Origin: Abditibacteriota bacterium
GTDB taxonomy: Bacteria > Armatimonadota > UBA5829
Length of the DNA: 11,909 bases
Reading direction: 5' to 3'
NCBI GenBank assembly: GCA_017958015.1
Contig: JAGDDM010000106.1
Span: 1 to 11,909, forward strand
The notes under the pieces: model-generated
Databases searched by the model: none
What the model saw: only the letters and a program-made list of their open reading frames with translations
What the model was told of the DNA's origin: nothing
Program-made: the position numbers and the translations under genes
Part shown: in pieces, positions 1-7,613 of the stretch
How positions within the stretch are numbered: position 1 is the stretch's first letter
How the letters are laid out: the number at the start of each line of letters is the position of its first letter

Positions 1-445
1 CATCGCCGGTATTCTTGACCGCATTCGGGAAATAACCCTCTTCATGAACCCCACGGAAAACTCCTACAAGCGGTTCGGCTCCCACAAAGCGCCGAGATAC
101 ATCTCCTGGTCCGAGGAGAACCGGTCCCAGCTTATTCGGGTGCCCGCCGCCGTGGGCGAGTACAGGCGGGCGGAGCTTCGGTCTCCGGACCCTTCCGCGA
201 ACCCCTACCTCGCTTTCGCCCTGCTCATCTACGCCGGCCTTGACGGACTCAAAAACAAGCTGCCTCTGCCGGACCCGGTGAACGCCAATCTCTACACGGC
301 GGACCCCTCCGCGTTGGCGGAGCACGAGAAGCTTCCGGAGTCGCTGCTGCGGGCCCAGGTGCTGGCCGCCAAGAGCAAGTTTATCAAAGAACATATTCCC
401 CAAACGGTGCTGGATATTTACACCGACCCCAGACGCCTCGCCTAA
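1..445 (+). CDS. glnA: Glutamine synthetase type I, C-terminal part (5' truncated by window edge)
   Basis: The reading frame is open from base 2 to the TAA at 443-445, giving about 147 residues, and the start lies outside the window. Glutamine synthetase makes glutamine from glutamate, ammonia and ATP in the cytoplasm. Visible family signatures are NPTENSYKR (ammonia/ATP site region), ISWSEENRSQLIRVP (the conserved NRS..RVP arginine segment) and ELRSPDPSANPYLAF (the classic R-x-PDP-x-ANPY block). The NLY near residue 94 of the visible part sits where the adenylylated tyrosine of GSI-beta enzymes lies, but the flanking residues (TADPS) differ from the usual DLPPEE context. Control by adenylylation is therefore doubtful, and a GSI-alpha-like form is more likely. 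An ANTAR regulator follows after 10 nt, an arrangement known from clostridia (glnA-nitR type). Identity is secure; the subtype is inferred. Confidence 0.95.
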   Translation, partial: IAGILDRIREITLFMNPTENSYKRFGSHKAPRYISWSEENRSQLIRVPAAVGEYRRAELRSPDPSANPYLAFALLIYAGLDGLKNKLPLPDPVNANLYTADPSALAEHEKLPESLLRAQVLAAKSKFIKEHIPQTVLDIYTDPRRLA

Positions 446-455
446 GGTACAACCC

Positions 456-1046
456 ATGAGCCTCAAAGAACGGGTCTACAGCGTACTCGTCGTCTCCGCG
501 GCCAAAGACCGGGGAGCGGCTCTCACGTCGCTTATGTCGCCCGCTCGATACAACCCCATAGAAACGGTCTCCGACATCGGCGCTGCCAGACGAGCGGCGT
601 CGGAGCGTGACTTTGACTTCGTCATCATCAGCGCCCCGCTCCCCGACGGCAGCGCCGCGGGACTTGCCATGGACGCGGCGGAGACGAAGCGCACGGTGCC
701 CCTGCTCATGGTCCCGGCGGAAATCCACGAGGAAGTCTTCGACAAGGTGGCCGCCAGCGGCGTGTTCACCCTCCCCCGACCCACCTCCAAAACCCTCTTT
801 CTCACCGCCCTCAACTGGATGTCCGCCCTGCGGGAGCGGATGCGCAAGAGCGTCAAAAAGGAAATCTCCGTGGAGGAGAAAATGGAGGAAATCAGACTGG
901 TGAACCGAGCCAAATGGCTCCTCATCGAGGAAATAAAAATGGATGAACCCGCCGCCCACAGATATATCGAAAAACAGGCCATGGACAGATGCGTCTCCCG
1001 CCGGGAAATCGCCGAGGAGATAATCAGGACGTACTCGACAAAATAA
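456..1046 (+). CDS. ANTAR-domain antiterminator with receiver-like N-terminus
   Basis: This 196-residue protein has a receiver-like domain (about 6-120), a predicted coiled-coil linker (about 122-150) and a C-terminal ANTAR three-helix domain (about 140-190). The ANTAR core is visible as NRAKWLLIEE, EPAAHRYIEKQAMD and SRREIAEEII. ANTAR proteins bind paired hairpins in nascent RNA and prevent terminator formation, often for nitrogen-metabolism genes. Where a true receiver has its phosphorylated Asp, this protein reads VIISAPLPD, with Ser59 at the Asp position. It is therefore probably a pseudo-receiver that senses something other than a phosphoryl group. The ATG is preceded by AAGG (444-447, 8-nt spacing), which overlaps the glnA stop codon, so the two genes are probably co-transcribed and coupled. 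The RNA target is not visible; the glnA leader lies outside the window. The family call is strong and the target is inferred. Confidence 0.9.
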   Translation: MSLKERVYSVLVVSAAKDRGAALTSLMSPARYNPIETVSDIGAARRAASERDFDFVIISAPLPDGSAAGLAMDAAETKRTVPLLMVPAEIHEEVFDKVAASGVFTLPRPTSKTLFLTALNWMSALRERMRKSVKKEISVEEKMEEIRLVNRAKWLLIEEIKMDEPAAHRYIEKQAMDRCVSRREIAEEIIRTYSTK

Positions 1047-1056
1047 AAATACAAAG

Positions 1057-1092
1057 AAGACCCTCCGCCCTATGACGGAGGGTCTTGTTTTT
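1057..1092 (+). terminator. Intrinsic terminator after glnA-ANTAR, probably bidirectional
   Basis: A perfect 11-bp stem (1057-1067 with 1076-1086, AAGACCCTCCG) with an 8-nt loop is followed by GTTTTT. It begins 10 nt after the ANTAR stop codon. On the opposite strand the stem is followed by a T-rich run (complement of 1038-1055), so it can also end the converging ATPase transcript, whose stop codon is at 1114-1116. Confidence 0.93.
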
Positions 1093-1113
1093 GACGATTT
1101 CGCGGGGTATTGT

Positions 1114-2304
1114 CTAATACTCAAAGTTCGCCAGCCAATCGGCAATATCGATTACTTCCGCGCCCTCGTAGGTATATCCGCTGTGCCGAATGCGAGTGAT
1201 TACCTTTTTGGGATAGGCGTCCCTTATGGATAGGAGAGGCGACACCTCCCGCTCGAAGGTTTTTTTCTCGCTTATGTCATCGGAAACCTGTATGTAAATC
1301 TTCTCGTTTCGTTTTATCGCCACGAAGTCTATTTCCTTTTCGTACAGAACCCCGGCGTAGACCTCATACCCCCGGCGCAAAAGTTCCACCGCCACGATAT
1401 TCTCGAGCATCCTGCCGTAATCCGGGTTTTTCGTGCCCAGTTTCGCGTATCTGAAAGCGTGGTCGCTCAGGTAATACTTTTCGCTTTCGACGAGATACCG
1501 CTTCCCCTTTATATCGAACCGTCTCACGCGGTAAAAGGCGAAAGCGTCGCAGAGATATCTGATATACGCCCCCACCGTCACGTGGTTTGTCTTTTCCTCC
1601 AAGGAGTTGGCGATTTTCCGAGCGGAGGATAGGTTGGATATATTGTCGGACAGGAAATCGACGATTCTGTCCATAAGGGCAATGTTCTTTATGTTGTATT
1701 TTTGGCGGATATCCCGAAGAATGATGGTGTTGAACAGCTCGGCGATATAATCGTACTTCAGTTCGATATCATCATAGGGATAGGAACCCGCCATGCCCCC
1801 CTCCAACACGTAATTTTCAAAAGCGTCGTATCTGTTTTCGCAGCCGAAATACTTGAGATACTCCCCGAACGAAAAGGGATACACTTTTATCTCCATGGTC
1901 CTACCGGTAAAGAGAGTGGCGAGATCGGAACTCAGGAGAAAGGCGTTGGAACCGGTTATGTATATATCGAACTTCTCCGAGGCGTGAAAACCGTTCACCG
2001 CCCTCTCGAAGCCATCGCACATCTGAACCTCGTCGATAAACACAAAGTTCTCGACACCCGGGCGGAACCGCTCGTTCACATAGTCGTAAAGCGTCCGGTA
2101 TTCTCGCAAATCGTCAAACTCAGGCAGGTTAAAGTTTATGTGAATAATGTTGGCACCGGGACGGTTTTCGGAGATATAGTCCATAAAGGACTCCATCATC
2201 TTCGATTTGCCGCTTCGGCGAACACCGGTAATAACCTTTATATCCGGAGTTCCTATTACGCTTATAAGTTTGTTCATGTAGTGGGATCGGGTTATAAGTT
2301 TCAT
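1114..2304 (-). CDS. AAA_14 / DUF4143 family ATPase
   Basis: This 396-residue P-loop ATPase belongs to the widespread AAA_14 plus DUF4143 family, whose cellular role is poorly known. Visible parts are Walker A GVRRSGKS (27-34), Walker B FVFIDE (87-92), a sensor-1-like ITGSN (116-120) and the family box GRTMEIKVYPFSFGEYL (134-150). The C-terminal part (about 190-390) fits DUF4143. It carries a PD-(D/E)xK-like series, ENIVAVELLRRGYEV (Glu301), EIDFV (Asp326) and YIQV (Gln339), as in nuclease-fold domains; nuclease activity is not shown. The ATG at 2302-2304 has GAGG on the minus strand (2314-2317) 9 nt upstream and a good promoter just before that. The gene stands alone between terminators and spot counts suggest lower G+C than its neighbours, which is compatible with horizontal transfer. 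These genes are commonly scattered as single accessory genes. Confidence 0.92.
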   Translation of the reverse strand: MKLITRSHYMNKLISVIGTPDIKVITGVRRSGKSKMMESFMDYISENRPGANIIHINFNLPEFDDLREYRTLYDYVNERFRPGVENFVFIDEVQMCDGFERAVNGFHASEKFDIYITGSNAFLLSSDLATLFTGRTMEIKVYPFSFGEYLKYFGCENRYDAFENYVLEGGMAGSYPYDDIELKYDYIAELFNTIILRDIRQKYNIKNIALMDRIVDFLSDNISNLSSARKIANSLEEKTNHVTVGAYIRYLCDAFAFYRVRRFDIKGKRYLVESEKYYLSDHAFRYAKLGTKNPDYGRMLENIVAVELLRRGYEVYAGVLYEKEIDFVAIKRNEKIYIQVSDDISEKKTFEREVSPLLSIRDAYPKKVITRIRHSGYTYEGAEVIDIADWLANFEY

Positions 2305-2325
2305 ATCAAGTTACCTCACCCCTCT

Positions 2326-2354
2326 ATAATACCACATCCGCTTTCCGGTTTCAA
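2326..2354 (-). promoter_or_regulatory. Sigma70-type promoter of the ATPase gene
   Basis: Read on the minus strand, TTGAAA (2349-2354) and TATTAT (2326-2331) are separated by exactly 17 bp, each matching consensus at five of six positions. The expected transcription start, near 2319, leaves a leader of only about 15 nt that contains the GAGG ribosome site. Confidence 0.8.
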
Positions 2355-2378
2355 GAAATTTCGAAAACCGGAAAGCGG
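2338..2378. repeat. Perfect 14-bp inverted repeat overlapping the ATPase promoter
   Basis: CCGCTTTCCGGTTT (2338-2351) and its exact reverse complement (2365-2378) flank a 13-nt centre. The left arm covers the promoter spacer and half of the -35 box of the ATPase gene. It could be an operator for a dimeric regulator, or an RNA hairpin at the 3' end of the upstream operon. It lacks a minus-strand T-run, so it is not a canonical terminator in that direction. Confidence 0.8.
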
Positions 2379-2402
2379 GTTTTAAACAAAAGGTGAACAA
2401 GA

Positions 2403-2416
2403 GCCTTTAAAAAGGC
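2403..2416 (-). terminator. Weak possible terminator at the end of the six-gene operon
   Basis: GCCTTT (2403-2408) and AAAGGC (2411-2416) form a short hairpin 11 nt past the stop codon of the last operon gene. The minus-strand sequence that follows is only partly T-rich (TCTTGTTC). On its own it is a weak terminator; the larger inverted repeat further downstream at 2338-2378 may assist. Confidence 0.4.
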
Positions 2417-2427
2417 GGTTTTCACGC

Positions 2428-2796
2428 TTATTTTTGGGGTTTTTCGGTCATCTTTTCCCTGACCTCAACCATTTTTTTTATTCGGCATTTCTCGCAGCGG
2501 TACTGAGGATTTTTGTCCTCTTTGCGGTTGTAGGAGAACCACTCCACGATGCGGTAGCCGGAGCCCACATGGCCGCAGTCAACGCACTCCGCGTCCTCCT
2601 TAATCTCCCACAGGGGTTCGTCGCTGATGGTGCGGAAGATATACCTGTCCACCCAAAAGAAGATGAGACCGCCGATGAGGTTTGCGATAATTGTGGCAAG
2701 GAGCACGTTCATGCCCGACAGCCACCACAAAACAAGGGACAAAATGGGCGTGCTGAGTTGCCAACGCACAAGATAGAGGAAATACTTTTTTGCCAT
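2428..2796 (-). CDS. Small membrane protein with two helices and a zinc-ribbon-like tail
   Basis: This 122-residue protein has two hydrophobic segments, about 14-29 and 31-49, joined by a short SGM turn. The second (LLATIIANLIGGLIFFWVDRYIF) is of a type I have seen in small conserved hypothetical proteins of anaerobes. The soluble tail (about 55-122) carries two CxxC pairs, C71-VD-C74 and C101-EK-C104, spaced as in a zinc ribbon, and ends in a basic/acidic stretch. No function is recognised. It is the last gene of the operon. Its ATG follows the upstream stop codon by 9 nt, with GAGG (2804-2807 on the minus strand, 7-nt spacing) overlapping that stop. It is the only operon product without a signal peptide; the tail would probably face the cytoplasm given the charged residues beside the helices. 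The coding call is firm; topology is inferred. Confidence 0.85.
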   Translation of the reverse strand: MAKKYFLYLVRWQLSTPILSLVLWWLSGMNVLLATIIANLIGGLIFFWVDRYIFRTISDEPLWEIKEDAECVDCGHVGSGYRIVEWFSYNRKEDKNPQYRCEKCRIKKMVEVREKMTEKPQK

Positions 2797-2805
2797 ATTC
2801 GCGCC

Positions 2806-4713
2806 TCACTTCAAAACGAATCCGCCCAGGGGCTCATATCCCAAGGGAGCCGTAAGGTTATCCCAATTCTCCGGCAGTTCAATCTTCACCGTAACGGGAC
2901 TGCCGCCGGGAATCGTCATAAACTTGTTTCGGTCGCCGTCGCCGGCAAGTATAAACGCCGTCTGTCCTTTCCGCATGGTGGCGATTGTCTCTATCCGCGG
3001 TTTTTCCGTGATTCCCGCCATCCATTCCGGTGTATCGGTAAGCGCCGCTTCCTCGTCGGGATTACACCATAACCTTTCGTAATATTCATCGAAAGTATAT
3101 CTGTTGCTCTGAACGCTGCCGGTATTTGCCCAATAGTTGGCGTAGGCGCGCATAAACAGCGGCCGCCTCGCCCGTTCGATGAGAACATCCTCCAAGGCGG
3201 ATTTCGACTCCGCGCCCCGGGCCAAAATCGCCGCCACAGGCTCCGTTATGAGCACGGTTCTGTACACTTGCGGATTTGTGTTGCCGAGCCCGTTCTGTTG
3301 TTTCTCGGTGATGTCGAAAGCCATAAGACTCGCCACCCGTTCAAAGTCGTCGGTAGCGGGAGTCACGTTGTTTCCCCACAAAAGAGCGGAAGACGCGGTG
3401 ACGGTGCTCGCGCTCATGTCGTAGCCCAGCGTCACGTGATGCGGAGTCCACCCCACCCGCCGACAGGCTTCCTCATCCTCGGCAAACACAAAAGGCGTCA
3501 GGTAGCCGAAGGTGCCCATGCGATTTTCCTTTATGTAATATCCGCCGAGGTTTAACATCATAAAGTCGATAAACCTACCCAGTGCTTTGTTCTCGGTGTC
3601 GGAAATCATCCCCTGACCGCAGTCTATGCCGAGCTGTCGAGCAAGTGGGCCGTTCACCCAAGCGTAGGGAGACCAGCCGTGGGTACTGGAAAGAGGTCTC
3701 CGCCAATTACCGTTGCCCAGGGCTTTCGTAAGGGCGACGCAGATGGGCATAAACTCCTTGGGGACACCCGCCATAACGGCGTTGGCCGCCACGGTGTACA
3801 CCGTGCATTCCCTGTAAGCGGCGGCGAAAACACCCAAAACATCCGCGCCCCTATACGGCGTAAAGCGCAAATATTCCCCAACGGCAGCCCGGGTGGGAGG
3901 AACTATCGGCAGTCCGTCGGTCCAACCGTTCACATCGCAAAACTCCCGAACTTCGTCGAAAGTGCCGGTATAAACAACCTCGTCATAGGGCCGCTTCCCC
4001 GCCGCCGCGTACTCGGCAATCTCATCGTCGGTAACGGGCTTCGTGAGAGCGTCGATCACCCGCGGCCACACCTTTTCCCGTGTATTGCGGCAAAGTTCCT
4101 CCTCGGAGTGAGATGCAAAAGCTCCCGGATATTCCGCCGCCCGCAGAACCGGCACGCCCCGATTGGTACCGGTGGAATGAATCTGGGCAATAAAAGCGGG
4201 AGCGCCCACGCAAACCGCGGGAATCCCCGCATACTCCGCCGCTATGGCGGAACCGGTTTCCTTTGTGGTACAAAGACCGCAACCGCAGTTCCCGGCGATT
4301 ACCGCGTCAATCTTCAATTCTTTCAATCGATTTTGAAAGGCTTTCGTTTGGGCGGTCTGACCGAAAACGGAAAATGAACCGGCGCTCCCCACTTCCCGAA
4401 ACATATACACCTCGGCGTCGGGATATTCCTTTAGGATAAGACTTTTCAGTTCGTTGTGGGTAACGGAAGCCATAAAACTGCCGCCCACGAGAGCGATTTT
4501 CTTGCCCTTCAGCGTATCGAGACGGGGAGATTGCTTTATCATCTCCACCGCGTGATAGCCCACCGGCGACACAATCGCGTACACCGGCTCACCGGTTTCG
4601 TTTACCGTGGGAACGGGACAGACACCGTTCTCGCAGTCATCCGCGGCGGCATATAAAACCGCCGTAAATACGGAAAACACGGTTAAAACAAGAATGAAGC
4701 GTAAATATTTCAT
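2806..4713 (-). CDS. Exported UGSC-like family protein, Cys form
   Basis: This 635-residue protein starts with a signal peptide (MKYLRFILVLTVF..., likely cleavage after LYA near residue 22). The N-terminal domain (about 40-190) contains LKGKKIALVGGSFMA and GNCGCGLCTTKETGSA. CGLC (145-148) aligns by eye with the U-G-S-C motif of UGSC-family selenoproteins, with Cys in place of Sec. The second domain (about 250-530) starts with FCDVNGWTDGLPIVPPT and contains NAVMAGVPKEFMP and VNGPLARQLG, the block I associate with UGSC proteins. The biochemical role of the family is unknown to me; thiol redox chemistry is suggested only by the motif. The ATG at 4711-4713 is chosen because it opens the signal peptide and lies one base after the GH36 stop codon; an in-frame TTG four codons upstream would overlap that gene. 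No clear ribosome site is seen, so translation is probably coupled. Confidence 0.82.
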   Translation of the reverse strand: MKYLRFILVLTVFSVFTAVLYAAADDCENGVCPVPTVNETGEPVYAIVSPVGYHAVEMIKQSPRLDTLKGKKIALVGGSFMASVTHNELKSLILKEYPDAEVYMFREVGSAGSFSVFGQTAQTKAFQNRLKELKIDAVIAGNCGCGLCTTKETGSAIAAEYAGIPAVCVGAPAFIAQIHSTGTNRGVPVLRAAEYPGAFASHSEEELCRNTREKVWPRVIDALTKPVTDDEIAEYAAAGKRPYDEVVYTGTFDEVREFCDVNGWTDGLPIVPPTRAAVGEYLRFTPYRGADVLGVFAAAYRECTVYTVAANAVMAGVPKEFMPICVALTKALGNGNWRRPLSSTHGWSPYAWVNGPLARQLGIDCGQGMISDTENKALGRFIDFMMLNLGGYYIKENRMGTFGYLTPFVFAEDEEACRRVGWTPHHVTLGYDMSASTVTASSALLWGNNVTPATDDFERVASLMAFDITEKQQNGLGNTNPQVYRTVLITEPVAAILARGAESKSALEDVLIERARRPLFMRAYANYWANTGSVQSNRYTFDEYYERLWCNPDEEAALTDTPEWMAGITEKPRIETIATMRKGQTAFILAGDGDRNKFMTIPGGSPVTVKIELPENWDNLTAPLGYEPLGGFVLK

Positions 4714-4714
4714 G

Positions 4715-7612
4715 TCAAAGTACAAACAAATAGGGTTCGGTTCCCTGTCCCCGCCGGACGGTGAGAGTCACTTCGTCGCCAACCTTCAGCTTGCCGATGT
4801 TGCCCACAAGCTTTATGCCCTGAAGTCCGTCCTGCAGATAAGCGCAGTCGCCGAAGACGGCGCTGACGGTGCCGTTTACGGCCACATTTCCCTGGGGCAT
4901 CGAGGTCTTAAGTTCCGCCACGGAGTATGTTCCGGACAGGAAGTAGGCGGGTTCGGATAATGTGCTGATAAGCGTATTGGGGTTGTTGGTGGTGGCGCCG
5001 CTTCGGGTGCGGACGTACACCGCCACGCTGTCGTAGTCCGGCACATCGAGGGTAAATGACACTCCGTTCACGGCTTTGGAGCCGGTGGAGGCGGCTTCCG
5101 TCAAGGGGCCGTTGCCCACTTTGTAATACACGTCGTATCCGCCGGTGCCCGCTGTGTAGGATATGGGGTTCCATGTAGCGGAGACGGTGGCGCCTTCCCG
5201 GCTGAGAACGATACCGGATGGAGGAACGGTCTGACTCCTGCTCTGGGCGGGGTAGCCCGCCGCCGCCAGATTCTCGGCGGGAATGGCGTTATAGCTGAAT
5301 GAGCATCCGCTTCGGGGAATGCCCGTGGGGGCGTTTTGCAAAGCGTTGCCGGCGAGGGTAAGCTTTTTCAGAGCCGTCAAAGCGGAGAGATCCGCCGGCA
5401 TCCGGGTGAGAGTGTTCCTCTGACCGGCGAACTCCGTCAGGTAGGTGAGGTTCGCAAAGCTGTCCGGCACCGGGCCCCGAAGATTGTTTACGGGCAGAGA
5501 CAGGGCGGTGACGTGCCCGTCGGTGACGGTGACGCCGTACCAGTGGTCCACCCGGGTCTTGAGCCAGCCCGTGTTTTTTGTCCAGTTGTCGCCGTCGGTG
5601 GCCTCATATAAATCCCGAAGAGCGTTGTACTCCGCCGCCGGGACTCCCAGTGCGTCGTCGCTGTCGCGCTTGAAGTAGTAAGCGATGGCCGCGGCGCGCT
5701 TGTCTATGGCGATGGTGAGGCCGTTCATGAGGGACGCGCCTGTGGTGTCAAAGGACTTGGAGGGGTCGTCAAGGCGCATGACCACATACTCCGCGTTCGG
5801 GTCCAAATCCTCAAGCTCGTAGGTTTTGAAGTTCTCCTCCGCCGACTCGCGCCGGAAAGCCTGCACCACGCCGATGCCCTTCTCCGGGTAGTTGAACTGC
5901 CAGGAGAGCCACCGGGTAGCGTCCACGTTCCACTGCTCCAGCGGGTAGAAGTCGCCGGCGTAGCATTCCTTGATGAGCTGAATCTCGTTGTAGCAGTCCA
6001 CAAGACGGTCGAAGTTCCAGTCCTCGCCCTTCACGTGGTTGTAGGTGCCGCCCCACACGCCGGTTTCCATGCCGGCAAAGCAGCTGCGGTACTCGTAGGG
6101 CTCGTCGCTGTAAACGCCGATGCCCGCCAAGGGCAGCCAGAAGGCGGAGCCGTAGAAACTGGCCTGATGGGCGTTGGCGTCGGTGTTAATCTCGTAGTCC
6201 GTGCGCAGGAACGGCAGCGCCCGGCGCATGGTGTCGTAGTCGTTTCTGAGACCGCCGGAGGAACAGGAGTCAATCTCAAGGCCCGGAATGTTCTCGACCA
6301 GGGTGTCCCACAGCCTGAAGTGGCCCTGAATGTGGTGGTTTTCGACGAAACCTTTCCGGTCGGCGGTGTTTTTGTTGTGCCAGTTTTGCAGAGGATTCAT
6401 GTTGAAATCCTCCCGGTACACCGTGATGAAGTTGTCGGTCATAATCTGCGTGAAGCGGTCGATTATGAAGTTGCAGGCCTCCTCGTTGCCCAAATCCAGA
6501 AGATTGTTCGTGTCGGCCGCGCCGTTCGGGTAGGCGTCGGGAATGAGCCACTCGAAGTGGTCCTCGAAAAGCTCGTTATAGGCGTTTGAGGCCTTGTGAA
6601 CCCGCTCCGGCTCGAACCACACCATCGTCTTTATGCCCTTTCTGAGCATATTGTTGTGGAAGGCTCTGAAACCGTTGGGATATACGGCGGGATTTATCTG
6701 CCATGTACCGGTCTGCCACCAATTGCCGCCGTTGGGATACCAGCCCGCGTCGGTCCACCAGTAGTCCGGGTATATGCCGTAGTCGAAGAGTCTGTCGGCC
6801 CCCGGTTGGTTGATGCCGCCGCACATGTTGAACCTGGGCTTCGGAGGCTGACCGTCCACTCTGGGGGCGGCGTACTTCAGATAGAACCGGCGCCACAGGT
6901 TCTGGGAGTGGACGAAATCGAGATCGTCGTACTCCAAAACAAGCATTCGGGGGGTACGCACGGTCTCACCGGGAAGGAGATAGCCCTGAAGTTCTTCCTG
7001 ACCGCCCCGCACGGTGACGCCCACGGAGGAGGAGGAGCATGTCATGGACCACTGCCCCGGCCAGCCCATGCAGACGATTGTTCCGCCGCCGCCGGGCTTA
7101 ACGAAATTGAAATATGAAGAAACGTTGTAGCTTCCCCTGCCGCCGCTGGGGGCGAAGGTGTGACTGTCGCTGCCGCTTATGGCGTAAATCATGGGCTCGA
7201 AGGCCTTAGTGGAGTCGATTCCGCCTCTGTCCCAGTGGATGTCCATTCTGCCGGCGCTGTCGTAGGGCAAAACCACCGACAACGACTTCACATCCTTAAG
7301 CACGCCGCTGTTTGAGGTGCCGGTGTTTGTGAACTCCGCTATCCACTCCGCCGCGTTGAAGCCGCTGTAACGGGTTCGGACGCACTTAACCGCGAAATTG
7401 TTCTCGGGGTTTGTAAAGGTATATGTGGTCTCGATAACGCCCTCCGCCGGAGTGCGGGTTTTGCGGGTCTGCTTCCAGGTGTTAAGAATGGTGGAGGAGC
7501 TCACGCCGTCGTAGGTGAAGGTAAAGGGAGGTACTCCGGTTCCCACCACCGAGGCGAAAGCGTCAACCCCGCACACAGCCGTAAGGACGGCGACAATCAA
7601 AAGCTTTTTCAT
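4715..7612 (-). CDS. Exported GH36 alpha-galactosidase-like protein with LRR, FnIII and OB-like domains
   Basis: This 965-residue protein begins with a signal peptide (MKKLLIVAVLTAVCGVDAFA, cleavage after AFA). Residues about 25-640 fit glycoside hydrolase family 36 (melibiase): WWTDAGW (285-291), MVWFEPE (330-336), the likely nucleophile Asp402 in YREDFN, CSSGG (450-454), and the likely acid/base Asp472 in RTDYE. GH36 enzymes release alpha-linked galactose or act on raffinose-type sugars. The tail has leucine-rich repeats (about 659-766; GDNWTKNTGWL, then LSLPVNNLRGPVP-type units), a fibronectin III domain (about 796-891) and an OB-like domain (about 894-965; AYLQDGLQGIKLVG, LKVGDEVTLTV), which looks short at its end. 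No sortase, dockerin or S-layer anchor is seen. The ATG is set at the signal peptide, one base after the preceding stop codon (TAAaATG); a start 24 codons upstream would overlap that gene and destroy the signal peptide. No ribosome site is evident, so coupling is likely. Substrate is not determined. Confidence 0.9.
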   Translation of the reverse strand: MKKLLIVAVLTAVCGVDAFASVVGTGVPPFTFTYDGVSSSTILNTWKQTRKTRTPAEGVIETTYTFTNPENNFAVKCVRTRYSGFNAAEWIAEFTNTGTSNSGVLKDVKSLSVVLPYDSAGRMDIHWDRGGIDSTKAFEPMIYAISGSDSHTFAPSGGRGSYNVSSYFNFVKPGGGGTIVCMGWPGQWSMTCSSSSVGVTVRGGQEELQGYLLPGETVRTPRMLVLEYDDLDFVHSQNLWRRFYLKYAAPRVDGQPPKPRFNMCGGINQPGADRLFDYGIYPDYWWTDAGWYPNGGNWWQTGTWQINPAVYPNGFRAFHNNMLRKGIKTMVWFEPERVHKASNAYNELFEDHFEWLIPDAYPNGAADTNNLLDLGNEEACNFIIDRFTQIMTDNFITVYREDFNMNPLQNWHNKNTADRKGFVENHHIQGHFRLWDTLVENIPGLEIDSCSSGGLRNDYDTMRRALPFLRTDYEINTDANAHQASFYGSAFWLPLAGIGVYSDEPYEYRSCFAGMETGVWGGTYNHVKGEDWNFDRLVDCYNEIQLIKECYAGDFYPLEQWNVDATRWLSWQFNYPEKGIGVVQAFRRESAEENFKTYELEDLDPNAEYVVMRLDDPSKSFDTTGASLMNGLTIAIDKRAAAIAYYFKRDSDDALGVPAAEYNALRDLYEATDGDNWTKNTGWLKTRVDHWYGVTVTDGHVTALSLPVNNLRGPVPDSFANLTYLTEFAGQRNTLTRMPADLSALTALKKLTLAGNALQNAPTGIPRSGCSFSYNAIPAENLAAAGYPAQSRSQTVPPSGIVLSREGATVSATWNPISYTAGTGGYDVYYKVGNGPLTEAASTGSKAVNGVSFTLDVPDYDSVAVYVRTRSGATTNNPNTLISTLSEPAYFLSGTYSVAELKTSMPQGNVAVNGTVSAVFGDCAYLQDGLQGIKLVGNIGKLKVGDEVTLTVRRGQGTEPYLFVL

Positions 7613-7613
7613 T

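Noticed and set aside
384..1145. Minus-strand open frame of 253 codons opposite the ANTAR gene
   Set aside because: It crosses the strong terminator and overlaps the end of the ATPase gene; the plus strand carries recognisable ANTAR motifs.
4260..4290. Possible selenocysteine site in the UGSC-like gene
   Set aside because: The motif positions are ordinary Cys codons and no in-frame TGA occurs before the true stop.
4711..4725. TTG start for the UGSC-like gene four codons upstream
   Set aside because: It would overlap the GH36 gene and has no ribosome site; the ATG at 4711-4713 opens directly on the signal peptide.
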